Origin: Petrimonas sulfuriphila
GTDB taxonomy: Bacteria > Bacteroidota > Bacteroidia > Bacteroidales > Dysgonomonadaceae
Reading direction: 5' to 3' (one strand)
Length of the DNA: 64,000 bases
Assembly: GCF_051201015.1 (NCBI RefSeq)
Contig: NZ_JBPEHI010000005.1
Position numbers and translations under genes: made by a program
The notes under the pieces: model-generated
Told to the model about the DNA's origin: nothing
Databases searched by the model: none
Seen by the model: only the letters and a program-made list of their open reading frames with translations
Part shown: positions 43,002 through 51,857 of the stretch, piece after piece
Position numbering within the stretch: the first letter of the stretch is position 1
Layout of the letters: each line of letters starts with the position of its first letter

Positions 43002-44357
43002 ATGAAACCTACCTATGAACGCCCTGTCATTCAAAAACTGAATACGGGCTTACTCAATAAATTCGGCAGCAGAACCGAGTACACACCCGTAAAACAGATC
43101 GATGGTGTTTCCGTAAACAACTTGATGGATCAGTACGGTTCACCCTTGTTTGTGATCAGCGAGAAAACCATCCGTCAAACCTATCAACGTGCGTTGAAGG
43201 CGTTTAAAATGCGTTACCCGAAAGTGCAGTTTGCCTGGAGCTATAAAACCAACTATCTCGATGCCGTCTGCAAAGTTTTTCATCAGGAAGGAAGCTGGGC
43301 GGAAGTGGTATCAGGATTTGAATACCAAAAAGCGCTACGCAACGGAGTGCCGGGTAACCTTATCATTTTCAACGGCCCTGATAAATCGGTGGAAGATTTG
43401 AAAAAGGCTGTCGAAAACCGTTCGCTTATTCATATCGACCATTTCGATGAACTCTATTCACTTATCGAGATGCTGGAAGGGACCTCCTACAGCGCACGCG
43501 TAGCCATTCGTGTAAATATGGATACGGGTGTTTATCCACAATGGGACAGGTTCGGATTCAATTATGAATCCGGACAGGCATGGAATGCTATCATGAAGAT
43601 TGTGACACAGAAAAATCTCGAACTGGAAGGCCTGCACTGTCACATCGGTACCTATATGCTTACGGCAAACGCATATGCGGTTGCTGCCCGGAAAATGTGT
43701 GAGTTGGCACAAGCTACGGCAAACACTGCCGGTATTAAAGTCAAGTACCTGGACATGGGTGGCGGATTTTGTTCTTCGAACACGCTGAAGGGCTCTTACC
43801 TGCAGGGTGTTGATGTAATTCCCAATTTTGACGATTATGCCGAGGCTATTGTGAACACCCTTTTGCATTTTGGTTTCAAACCCGATGAATTACCCTTGTT
43901 GATCCTCGAAACAGGGCGGGCGTTGATCGACGAGGCCGGGTACCTGCTGGGGTCAGTCCTGGCTACGAAACGTCTGGCTGACAGTAGGCGGGCAACCGTT
44001 CTCGATATCGGTGTAAACATCATGTTTACTTCATTCTGGTACAATCATCGGGTATCGCCCGCACAGGATTTTACGCAGCATGCCGAAGAAATAGCGCTTT
44101 ATGGCCCGTTGTGTATGAATATCGATTGCCTTCGTGAAAGTGTGAGCCTGCCTTTGCTGAAGAAGGGTGACCGTGTGGTGGTTCACGAAGTAGGTGCATA
44201 CAACATGACACAATGGATGCAGTTTATCACGCTTCGGCCGAATGTAGTTATGATAGACACCACCGGGAAGGTGCATTTAATCCGGAAAAACGAAACCGTG
44301 GAAACTATCGTGGAAAACGAAAACGTACCCGATCACCTAAAGGTTTTCAAGTTGTAA
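43002..44357 (+). CDS. PLP-dependent decarboxylase, DAP/ornithine (type III) family
   Basis: This 451-residue protein is close in layout to diaminopimelate decarboxylase. The PLP Lys is in FAWSYKTNYLDAV (about 80). HCHIGTYM (about 210), LDMGGGFCSS, LETGRALIDEAG and the active-site pair GPLCMNIDCL (about 367-376) follow the family. The final GAYNMTQWMQF replaces the usual GAY-x-x-x-x-S-x-Y-N. In butirosin synthesis an ATP-grasp enzyme (BtrJ) and a related decarboxylase (BtrK) act in sequence on a carrier-bound glutamate; the same logic may apply here. It differs enough from lysA that a housekeeping role is doubtful. Confidence 0.85.
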   Translation: MKPTYERPVIQKLNTGLLNKFGSRTEYTPVKQIDGVSVNNLMDQYGSPLFVISEKTIRQTYQRALKAFKMRYPKVQFAWSYKTNYLDAVCKVFHQEGSWAEVVSGFEYQKALRNGVPGNLIIFNGPDKSVEDLKKAVENRSLIHIDHFDELYSLIEMLEGTSYSARVAIRVNMDTGVYPQWDRFGFNYESGQAWNAIMKIVTQKNLELEGLHCHIGTYMLTANAYAVAARKMCELAQATANTAGIKVKYLDMGGGFCSSNTLKGSYLQGVDVIPNFDDYAEAIVNTLLHFGFKPDELPLLILETGRALIDEAGYLLGSVLATKRLADSRRATVLDIGVNIMFTSFWYNHRVSPAQDFTQHAEEIALYGPLCMNIDCLRESVSLPLLKKGDRVVVHEVGAYNMTQWMQFITLRPNVVMIDTTGKVHLIRKNETVETIVENENVPDHLKVFKL

Positions 44358-44377
44358 AGTGTAAAAAGGATTGGTAA

Positions 44378-46549
44378 ATGAAATCGCAGATTCAATCCAT
44401 CGGTGAGTTGCACTTGAATGGCACGATCAACAGCTATGCTCAGATATTCTTTTCTCAGGATAGATGGTACGCCGTCATTTTACTGACGGTCAGTATGCTC
44501 GATTACCGGTTGGGATTGGGTGGGCTTACTGCGGTGGTCTTGACCAACCTGATGGCGCACCTGCTCGGTTTCTCGAAAGAAAAAATCAGAACCGGGCTAT
44601 ATGGTTTCAACGCTGTTTTTATCGGGATCAGTATGGTATATAAGTTTCACGTGAACCCGGCGCTGTTTGTGCTTTTCTTTTTTTCTGTTATTTTGGGATT
44701 TATGCTGACGATCTGGTTTGAAACCCTGTTATCCAAATACAAAGTTCCCATCCTCACTCTTCCGTTTGTATTCACGTTGTTTGTAGTTGACCTTTCATTT
44801 AAAACATTTACCCATATCCAGCCCATTCTCCCTTTCGACCGTTTTACAATTGTTCTGGCAGAACAGATGAAAGTTCCCTGGTATAATGCCGTGCACTTTT
44901 TCGATAATACCGAAATTCCGCAGATGCTCTATTTTTACTTAAAGACGATGGCCTCAATTTTCTTTACCGACAGCATTTTAGTGGGGGTGATTGTTGTAAT
45001 TGCGTTGCTGTTTCATTCGAGAATTAAATCGACGGTGGCTTTTCTGGGATTTTTCTTTGCTTTTGTGACAAGCAAAATGATGGGAGTGGATATTCAGCAG
45101 CTGACCCAAAACCTGGCCGGGGTGAATTATATTTTCTGGGGAATGGCTATCGGCTGTTTCTTTATTATCCCCAACGCGTACAGCTACTTGTTGGTTGTAG
45201 GGCTTACCCCGGTGCTTTTCCTTTTTTATACAGGTATCGAAAACCTTATTTTGAATATGGGGTTGTCTTCATATACCTTGTCGTTCAGTCTTTTGTCGAT
45301 ATTGCTGTTGTTCATTTTAAGGCAGCGAAGCCTGAACCGATTTTTTGTTTTCCCCTATATACAATATTATAATCCTGAAAAGACGGTGTACAAGAATGTA
45401 AACTACATGCAACGTTTTGGACAGGAAACCTTGTTTAAGATGCAACTTCCATTTTTAGACAAGTGGACGGTCAGTCAGGGATACGATGGAGCTATCACGC
45501 ATTTGGGCGACTGGGGAAAAGCGCTTGACTTTGTGATTATGGATGAAGAGGGGAGTACTTGCTTCGGCAGGTGTGCGCAGAAAGAAGATTTCTACTGTTA
45601 CAACAAACCGGTTCTTGCTCCTGCTGACGGTTATGTCTATACAATCAGCAACATTGCCCGAGACAATGAGATAAACCAGGTTGACACCCGGAAAAATTGG
45701 GGCAATACAATTATTATTAATCACCTAAACGGATTATATACACAGATAAGTCACCTGAAGAAAGACAGTTTCAAGGTTCGTACCGGCGACTTTGTAACGA
45801 AAGGAACCGTTGTCGCAGCATGTGGAAATTCGGGACGCTCTCCGGAACCGCATCTTCATTTTCAGGTACAGCTGACGCCGGAAATAGGCGCGGCAACCCA
45901 TCCGTATCCAATCGGGTATTTTTTCGAAAAAGCAAAGGAAAAACAGGTGCTCCGTATCGGTGAGGTTCCGCAGGAAAATGCAACCGCTTGGAATGTAGTG
46001 GCATCGGGTCTGTTGCTTGACGCATTTGAGGCTAAACCGGGAAAACTGCTACGTGTAAAATACAACGGCGAAGATTTTTTGTGGCCGGTAGCTACGGATG
46101 CTTATAACAAAACGTACATATATTGCCGGAAAACAAAATCGATGGCTTACCTGGAGAACGACGGCACAATGTTCTATTTTACCGATTTTGAAGGGAAAAA
46201 ATCGTCGCCGTTGTATCTTTTTTATCGGAGTTGCTTTAAACTCCTGCTTTCCTGTGAAAAAGAAATTCCTGTAAAGGACTTCGTTCCCCTGACGAAAGAG
46301 CACCCCACCGGAACAAGGTGGATCCAGGACCTGTTGGCTCCGTTTGTAATTTTTACTCGAATCAAGTACCGGTCGGAATTGATAGAGGTGGACAACATGC
46401 ATTTTCCCGAAAAAGTTGTTTACCTGACACAAACAAATACGGTATCGTTTCATTTTAAAAACCGCCGGAAAGAAACATCGGTGACGGTTTTAAAAAACAG
46501 CATTGAAATCCATTTCCAAAACGAAAAATTATGTATCGATTGGGCGTAA
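44378..46549 (+). CDS. Urea-transporter-like membrane domain fused to M23 peptidase domain
   Basis: This 723-residue protein is a fusion. Residues about 25-320 form a urea-channel (UT) domain with TGLYGFNAVFIGIS and VPILTLPFVFTLF, about ten transmembrane segments. Residues about 370-520 form an M23/LytM domain: DYGAITHLGDWGKALDF-like start, LAPADGYVYT, IIINHLNGLYTQISHLKKD, and the zinc HxH in PEPHLHFQV (about 492). The last 200 residues are a beta-rich domain I do not recognise. The M23 part could cut peptidoglycan if it lies in the periplasm. The fusion is unusual and the UT part may carry another small molecule. Confidence 0.8.
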   Translation: MKSQIQSIGELHLNGTINSYAQIFFSQDRWYAVILLTVSMLDYRLGLGGLTAVVLTNLMAHLLGFSKEKIRTGLYGFNAVFIGISMVYKFHVNPALFVLFFFSVILGFMLTIWFETLLSKYKVPILTLPFVFTLFVVDLSFKTFTHIQPILPFDRFTIVLAEQMKVPWYNAVHFFDNTEIPQMLYFYLKTMASIFFTDSILVGVIVVIALLFHSRIKSTVAFLGFFFAFVTSKMMGVDIQQLTQNLAGVNYIFWGMAIGCFFIIPNAYSYLLVVGLTPVLFLFYTGIENLILNMGLSSYTLSFSLLSILLLFILRQRSLNRFFVFPYIQYYNPEKTVYKNVNYMQRFGQETLFKMQLPFLDKWTVSQGYDGAITHLGDWGKALDFVIMDEEGSTCFGRCAQKEDFYCYNKPVLAPADGYVYTISNIARDNEINQVDTRKNWGNTIIINHLNGLYTQISHLKKDSFKVRTGDFVTKGTVVAACGNSGRSPEPHLHFQVQLTPEIGAATHPYPIGYFFEKAKEKQVLRIGEVPQENATAWNVVASGLLLDAFEAKPGKLLRVKYNGEDFLWPVATDAYNKTYIYCRKTKSMAYLENDGTMFYFTDFEGKKSSPLYLFYRSCFKLLLSCEKEIPVKDFVPLTKEHPTGTRWIQDLLAPFVIFTRIKYRSELIEVDNMHFPEKVVYLTQTNTVSFHFKNRRKETSVTVLKNSIEIHFQNEKLCIDWA

Positions 46550-47844
46550 CGTTAATTATAGTCATGGTTGTGGCTTCGGTTGTTGCTCAGGACAGCCTGC
46601 GCAGAGAATTAGACAGCCTCACATATCAGCAATACCTCAACAAGGATTACAAAAACCTGATAGAAACGGGTAAGAAGGCCCGTGAGCAACATATTAATTT
46701 TTACTACCTCAATTACCGGACCGCCATTGCCTACTACGAACTGAAAAATTATGCGAAGGCAGCAGAATTCTACAGAAAGACGCTCGCCGAAACCCCAGAT
46801 GACCCGATTTTGCAGGAAAGTCTTTACTACTCCTATCTGTTAAGCGGACAGAAAGAAAACGCAGCTATCGTTGCCAGATCACTTGCGCCGCACACGCAGG
46901 TAACCATAGGATACAAGCCTTCGGCCGTAGATTACATTTCATTATCGGGCGGATATATGACAAACGACAATACACTGGATATACGCTCTGATTTTGCGGG
47001 AAACGATTCCGTCAATCAATATAGAGATATGATTTTCACGAGCTTGGGATTGGGCTTTAATCTTTCTTCCCGTTCCAGATTTAAACTCGGCTACCAAGTG
47101 TATAACACGAATTTCGAACAGTATACAGCCGCCGGGCTTGCTCAGACCGATAAACTCACTCAGCATCAATTGGTTGGGGTATTGGAATTCTTTACGGAAA
47201 ACAATGTTTTGTGGGGAGTTGCAGGGGGGTATTACTTCATTGAATTGTTTGATAGGACAGCCATTTATACTCTCGGAGGCGGAGGAAAGGGATTCGGGCC
47301 GGGAACCGGGAGAATCTTCACAACTTCAGGCGGAAAATCCGTTTCGGCATTTTCTGCACTAGTATTTCTGAACAAACGCTTTGCGTACACTTTACCCGAG
47401 ATTGCTGCAACCTATTCCAATTTTGGGGGCGGGCACCAGTATCAGGTAAAGGGATCGCTTACTTATTATCCGTTAGGTAATCTCAATTTTTACGGAACAA
47501 CTGCTGCTGCAGTCATCCGCAACCAAGACGCCTGGACGGACACTCAACTTATATTCTCTCAGAGCCTCGGAGTAAAGTTAACCAAACAGTTGTGGCTCGA
47601 CGGAAACATAAGCCTGGGAAATCACCGGAATTACGTTTCAGAACGCTCTTTTCTGGTGTATGACACGTACGATCCCGTGAAGGCCATTGCCGGGCTTTCT
47701 CTTTCCTGCTTTTTCCGAGATGTCATGCTGTCTGCAGGATACCAGTGGCAACAAAGAGAGGGATATGCTTATTCTGCGATCAACTACTCTGCCTATAAAT
47801 ACAACAATCACCTTCTAAATATTGCATTCACATGGAACCTTTAA
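46531..47844 (+). CDS. TPR plus outer-membrane beta-barrel protein (YaiO-like)
   Basis: This 437-residue protein has a signal peptide ending near VVAQ. Residues about 30-125 are TPR-like helices (YELKNYAKAAEFYRKTLAET), and from about 130 to the end there are alternating beta strands ending in LLNIAFTWNL, an outer-membrane C-terminal pattern with final aromatic and Leu residues. It resembles YaiO-like barrels. It overlaps the preceding gene by 19 bp and the next by 13 bp. Confidence 0.75.
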   Translation: MYRLGVTLIIVMVVASVVAQDSLRRELDSLTYQQYLNKDYKNLIETGKKAREQHINFYYLNYRTAIAYYELKNYAKAAEFYRKTLAETPDDPILQESLYYSYLLSGQKENAAIVARSLAPHTQVTIGYKPSAVDYISLSGGYMTNDNTLDIRSDFAGNDSVNQYRDMIFTSLGLGFNLSSRSRFKLGYQVYNTNFEQYTAAGLAQTDKLTQHQLVGVLEFFTENNVLWGVAGGYYFIELFDRTAIYTLGGGGKGFGPGTGRIFTTSGGKSVSAFSALVFLNKRFAYTLPEIAATYSNFGGGHQYQVKGSLTYYPLGNLNFYGTTAAAVIRNQDAWTDTQLIFSQSLGVKLTKQLWLDGNISLGNHRNYVSERSFLVYDTYDPVKAIAGLSLSCFFRDVMLSAGYQWQQREGYAYSAINYSAYKYNNHLLNIAFTWNL

Positions 47845-48446
47845 ATAAAAAAAACGGATGGTTTATCCTTTTGTTGTTGTTCTCAGCAACAGTTTCAGCA
47901 CAAGTGAATTCATCTCAGGTTTTTGCAGACAGTTATCGATACGAATCGTCGGGTGATTATCAGAATGCCATAGCCGAATTGAATGTCCTGAACGGATATG
48001 ATTACCACAAATCATTGCGCCTCGGTTGGCTGTATTACCTGGCTAAGGATTACGAGAGCAGCAAAAAGTTTTATAATCAGGCTATCGGTTTAGCACCGCA
48101 GGCCGTTGAGGCCTTGTTGGGAATTTGTTATCCGCTGGAAGCACAAAAGAAAACAGATGAACTGGAAACGGTTTATAAAAAAATACTGTCGCTGGATAAG
48201 ACAAACTCAAAAGTGAATTATGCACTGGGAAATATCTATTACTACCGGAAAGATTTTATACAGGCCGAAAAATATTTTGACTTGGTGCAAACCATGTATC
48301 CTTTCGATTACTATTCAACACTGATGAGCGCCTGGACAAAATATTTTCTCAACAAAAAAAACGATGCCCAGCGTCTCTTCAATATTGTTCTTATCATCTC
48401 TCCAACCGACCAGTCGGCAAAAGAGGGGTTGAATCTTCTAAAATAG
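47832..48446 (+). CDS. Secreted TPR-repeat protein
   Basis: This 204-residue protein has a signal peptide ending near VSAQ and about four TPR units (YLAKDYESSKKFYNQAIGL, EALLGICYPLEAQKKTDELE, KVNYALGNIYYYRKDFIQAE). It is probably periplasmic and a scaffold for the barrel or M23 protein upstream. It ends the six-gene operon and converges with the Crp/Fnr gene after 9 bp. Confidence 0.8.
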   Translation: MEPLNKKNGWFILLLLFSATVSAQVNSSQVFADSYRYESSGDYQNAIAELNVLNGYDYHKSLRLGWLYYLAKDYESSKKFYNQAIGLAPQAVEALLGICYPLEAQKKTDELETVYKKILSLDKTNSKVNYALGNIYYYRKDFIQAEKYFDLVQTMYPFDYYSTLMSAWTKYFLNKKNDAQRLFNIVLIISPTDQSAKEGLNLLK

Positions 48447-48455
48447 CCGTTTCTT

Positions 48456-49133
48456 CTAGCCGTTTTGACTAATCATTTTCAGTAGTCTCTTGTCGAGTAT
48501 TTTCACGTTTCTTCCCGTCATCCCGATAAGACCATCGGCAGCGAATTCCGAAAGGACGCGGTTGATGCTTTCCCTGCCTGCGTCCACCCAGTTCCCGATA
48601 TCCGACTGTGAAACCGGCAGGACAAATTCATCCGAATTAAAAATAGTTTCGGAAAAGTCGAGCAATACGTCGGCAAGCTTGCCACGCGTTTGTTTTTGCG
48701 TGCGGTTGGCACATCGGCGGTAAGCCTCCAGCTCGCTTTTGGACAATTCCATGATGATGTAGGAAGAGAAATCCCTGTTTTCTTCCAGCACCCGTTTAAA
48801 CACTTCAATGTCGATAAAACAAACCTCCGAGTCCAATACTGCCGTGACGCTGTACTGATTTATCTTGTCTCCCAGTGTGGTCGGCAAACCCAAATAGGTC
48901 GGCGCTTTTATCAGGCGGACAATTTGTTCGCGATAGGGCCCGGTGACGTGAATTTTTACCAGTCCTTTCCGGAGGAAGATAACGTTTGTGGAGAAAACAC
49001 CCTGTTTGATGATGGAATCCCCTTTGCGGAATTTTACCACCGCGTGGTTATTCTCCAGCATCTCAAGCTGGCAGTTTTTTAAGGTGCTCGATGATTTCAT
49101 CACACAGGCACAATCGATGCATTCGTTTTTCAT
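48456..49133 (-). CDS. Crp/Fnr-family regulator with cysteine-rich N-terminus
   Basis: This regulator is 225 residues from ATG 49133; the earlier in-frame ATG at 49190 would place the operator inside the gene. The N-terminus has Cys at 5, 8, 10 and 21 (ECIDCAC...NC), a spacing that could bind an iron-sulfur cluster as in FNR. A cNMP-like roll follows (VVKFRKGDSIIKQGVFSTNV), then a C-terminal HTH (VSQSDIGNWVDAGRESINRVLSEF). It is divergent from the sulfur/Hdr cluster, which it likely controls through the TGTGA-N6-TCACA site. Confidence 0.85.
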   Translation of the reverse strand: MKNECIDCACVMKSSSTLKNCQLEMLENNHAVVKFRKGDSIIKQGVFSTNVIFLRKGLVKIHVTGPYREQIVRLIKAPTYLGLPTTLGDKINQYSVTAVLDSEVCFIDIEVFKRVLEENRDFSSYIIMELSKSELEAYRRCANRTQKQTRGKLADVLLDFSETIFNSDEFVLPVSQSDIGNWVDAGRESINRVLSEFAADGLIGMTGRNVKILDKRLLKMISQNG

Positions 49134-49153
49134 ACCGCAAAAATAGATAAAAA

Positions 49154-49169
49154 TGTGACATATATCACA
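49154..49169. promoter_or_regulatory. Perfect Crp/Fnr-type operator palindrome
   Basis: TGTGACATATATCACA is the exact TGTGA-N6-TCACA consensus of Crp-type sites. It lies 20 bp before the Crp/Fnr start at 49133 and 97 bp before the DsrE2 start, so one dimer could act on both. TTAATTTG at 49224-49231 is a weak -7 candidate for the cluster. Confidence 0.75.
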
Positions 49170-49265
49170 AAATATTGTAAGAATGTTCACCCCGAAAAAA
49201 CAAATAATTAAAGAAATATATCCTTAATTTGCCTCCGGTTAATTCACTCAAAAACATCTTTTTAA

Positions 49266-49832
49266 ATGGAAAGTATTAATGCCCTGACCCTGGAGAAGCT
49301 CCAGGCGGAACTGGAAAGCCTGAAGGCAAAAATTGGCAGGCTCGAAGATTCCCGTAAAGACCAGTTATCTATTGCCATCGTATCGGGGGATATGGATAAG
49401 ATTCTGGCAGCCATGATTATTTCCCTGGCTGCAGCAGCCATGGATACACAAGTGAAACTTTTCTTCTCCTTTTGGGCGTTGTCTGCGTTGCGTGATCCCC
49501 GAAAAAAGGCAAAAGGAAAAGACCTAATCTCGAAAATGTTTGGGATGATGCTTCCCAACGGACGGAACAAACTGAAGCTATCGAACATGAACATGTGCGG
49601 TATGGGGCCAGTGATGATTAAAAGACTGATGAAGAAACAAAACGTGATGCCTCTTGATGCGATGTTTGCAGAAGCTGCCGAGCTGGGTGTGGAAATTACG
49701 GTTTGTGAAATGTCGATGAACCTGATGGGTTTCAAGAAAGAGGAAATGATCGATTATCCCCATCTTCGTTATGCCGGAGCCACCACATTTGTCGCCGATG
49801 CCGGAGAAAGCAGTATGCAATGGTTTATTTAA
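49266..49832 (+). CDS. DsrE2-family sulfur-relay protein
   Basis: This 188-residue protein has an N-terminal helix, probably coiled coil (LEKLQAELESLKAKIGRLED), and the DsrE2-type fold: LSIAIVSGDMDKILAAMIIS, MNMCGMGPVMIK, and VEITVCEMSMNLMGF with the reactive Cys. These proteins bind and pass persulfide sulfur, usually to TusA. It is the first gene of the sulfur/Hdr cluster. Confidence 0.88.
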   Translation: MESINALTLEKLQAELESLKAKIGRLEDSRKDQLSIAIVSGDMDKILAAMIISLAAAAMDTQVKLFFSFWALSALRDPRKKAKGKDLISKMFGMMLPNGRNKLKLSNMNMCGMGPVMIKRLMKKQNVMPLDAMFAEAAELGVEITVCEMSMNLMGFKKEEMIDYPHLRYAGATTFVADAGESSMQWFI

Positions 49833-49881
49833 GCGAAGAATAAAAACGACACATATATATAATTAGTAAACATTTACAACT

Positions 49882-50133
49882 ATGACAACAGAAGAATTAA
49901 GAACATTGACAGTAGCAAAATCGGTAGACGCACGGGGTACAGCTTGTCCAGGCCCGTTACTGGAAGCTAAAAAGGCCATAGGTACCCTCCATTCAAACGA
50001 TGTGATGGAAATTCTTTCGGCAGACGAGGGAACCAAGGTGGATATTCCGAAATGGTGCGGTAAGCAAGGTCATGAGTACCTGGGTGCGGTGGAAGAAAAC
50101 GGATACTTCAAAGTATACATGAAGAAAAAATAA
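49882..50133 (+). CDS. TusA-family sulfur-carrier protein
   Basis: This 83-residue protein has the TusA motif DARGTACPGPLLEAKKAI, with the persulfide Cys in CPGP at about residue 23, and a second Cys (PKWCGKQGHEYL). TusA receives sulfane sulfur and delivers it to acceptor enzymes. It lies between the DsrE2 and MvhD-like genes, arguing for direct transfer to the Hdr-like complex. Confidence 0.92.
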   Translation: MTTEELRTLTVAKSVDARGTACPGPLLEAKKAIGTLHSNDVMEILSADEGTKVDIPKWCGKQGHEYLGAVEENGYFKVYMKKK

Positions 50134-50147
50134 ACTTTTGCTTCGAA

Positions 50148-50543
50148 ATGAAGAAGAACGCCCGGATATTGGTTTTTTCTACGGAGAAAATATCCGATCC
50201 CGCCATTGATATGGCGGGATTGCTCAAGTTGCATTACCCTCCAACGGTTTATACCATTACCGTTCCTTGTTCGAGCGGAATAAAACCGAGCTGGATCTTG
50301 CATGCCTATGAAAAAGGTTTCGACGGCGTGTTTATTGCTGCCGATGGGAGCGATTGTGTCTTTGGAGAGACCTGTACCGAGAAAACCGGAAACGTGGTTT
50401 CGGTCACACACGACAAAATGAAAGAATCGGGCATCGATCCGGCACGCTTGCGCATGGCAGCCATCTGTTCGGTATGCAGCGAGTCTTTCGTGAAGCAAAT
50501 ACGCAGCTTCAACGACTATCTGATTAAAACATTACACGCATAG
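50148..50543 (+). CDS. MvhD/FlxD-like [2Fe-2S] electron-transfer subunit
   Basis: This 131-residue protein has the MvhD pattern with Cys in TVPCSSGIKP, GSDCVFGETC and ICSVCSESF, and the GIDPARLRM segment. In methanogens MvhD passes electrons between hydrogenase and HdrA; FlxD does so for flavin complexes. No hydrogenase gene is in view, so the electron source or sink may be an Hdr-like partner encoded just downstream (7 bp). Confidence 0.88.
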   Translation: MKKNARILVFSTEKISDPAIDMAGLLKLHYPPTVYTITVPCSSGIKPSWILHAYEKGFDGVFIAADGSDCVFGETCTEKTGNVVSVTHDKMKESGIDPARLRMAAICSVCSESFVKQIRSFNDYLIKTLHA

Positions 50544-50549
50544 ATTTCG

Positions 50550-51857
50550 ATGAACGAAGAAAGAAAAATGCTCCATTACGACGCGTTGGTTGTGGGAGGC
50601 GGGATTGCCGGAGGAGAAGCGGCGCTTAACCTGGCCAACACCGGTTATAAGGTGTTGCTTGTGGAGAAAGACCGTTCGCTAGGAGGAAAAATGATCCTCC
50701 TGAGCAAGGTTTTTCCCACACTGGACTGTTCGGCCTGCATCACTACACCCAAAGTGTCGGAAATTGCCCGGCATAAAAACATTACCATTTTCACGGAGAG
50801 TGAAGTGACTGCTATTGTCAAAAAATCAGAAAACGATTTTACGGCTCAGGTAACGAAAAAACCGCGCTATGTGCGTGTGGAGGATTGCACGGCTTGCCAG
50901 TTGTGCGAAAAAGCCTGTCCGGTGAGTGTGCGCGATGAGTATCAATCGGGGTTGATTGGCCGAAAGGCGGCGTTTATTCCTTTTAGCATCGCCAACCCCA
51001 AAGCTGCAGCAATCGATATTGAGAATTGTACGCTCTGCGGTGCATGTGAGAAAGTTTGTCCTACGCATTGCATCGATTTCACGATGGAGACCGAATATTA
51101 TGAACTGCATGTCAGAACGGTTGTTCTGGCCACCGGCTTCAATCTGTTCGATCCGCTTCAGATACCGCGATACGGCTACGGGCAACACAAAAACGTGATT
51201 ACGTCCATGCAAATGGAGCGCGAGATTGCGCCTACACGTCCGTACAATACGATTTTACGTCCTGGTGACGGAAAAGTCCCCGATAGGATTGCTTACGTGC
51301 TCTGTACCGGTTCGCGCGATGCTACCGTTGGAAATCCCATCTGTTCGCAGATCTGTTGCATGTATTCCATCAAGCAGGCCCAGTTGTTGATGGGTGCGTT
51401 GCCGATGGCAGACGTGACGATTTACTACATCAATATCCGCTCATTCGGAAAAGGATTTGAAGAGTTTTACCAGCAGGCCAAGGGTATGGGTGTAAACTTT
51501 GTGAAAGGCAAGATCGGGAAAATAACCGAAAAAGAAAACGGCAACCTTATCCTTCGTTATGAGGACATCAACGAGGGGGTGGTGAAGGAGGCCGAACACG
51601 ATATGGTGGTGCTTTCTGTCGGGGTGAAGTCCAATCCTACGGTCGGAAAAATGTTCGGTCGTGGCGAACTGAAATTAGACCCGTTCCATTTTGTAGCGCA
51701 GGACGATTTATTGGGAAGTCCTTCCAAAACCAGTATTGACGGTGTTTTTGTTGCCGGAACAGCTTCCGCACCCATGGATATTCCCGATTCCATTCTTTCG
51801 GCAGGCTCGGCATCGTCCGAGGCTATCAGTTATTTAATTCAACACCAGGAACCATGA
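50550..51857 (+). CDS. HdrA/QmoA-like FAD-dependent oxidoreductase
   Basis: This 435-residue protein starts with FAD-binding GGGIAGGEAALNLANTGY and contains LGGKMILLSKVFPTLDCSAC, then two [4Fe-4S] motifs (CTACQLCEKACP and CTLCGACEKVCP, about 110-165), and a C-terminal FVAGTASAPMDIPDS segment. It lacks the N-terminal CHCGGN domain of full HdrA, so it matches QmoA-like short forms. Its stop overlaps the next ATG (4 bp). Confidence 0.85.
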   Translation: MNEERKMLHYDALVVGGGIAGGEAALNLANTGYKVLLVEKDRSLGGKMILLSKVFPTLDCSACITTPKVSEIARHKNITIFTESEVTAIVKKSENDFTAQVTKKPRYVRVEDCTACQLCEKACPVSVRDEYQSGLIGRKAAFIPFSIANPKAAAIDIENCTLCGACEKVCPTHCIDFTMETEYYELHVRTVVLATGFNLFDPLQIPRYGYGQHKNVITSMQMEREIAPTRPYNTILRPGDGKVPDRIAYVLCTGSRDATVGNPICSQICCMYSIKQAQLLMGALPMADVTIYYINIRSFGKGFEEFYQQAKGMGVNFVKGKIGKITEKENGNLILRYEDINEGVVKEAEHDMVVLSVGVKSNPTVGKMFGRGELKLDPFHFVAQDDLLGSPSKTSIDGVFVAGTASAPMDIPDSILSAGSASSEAISYLIQHQEP

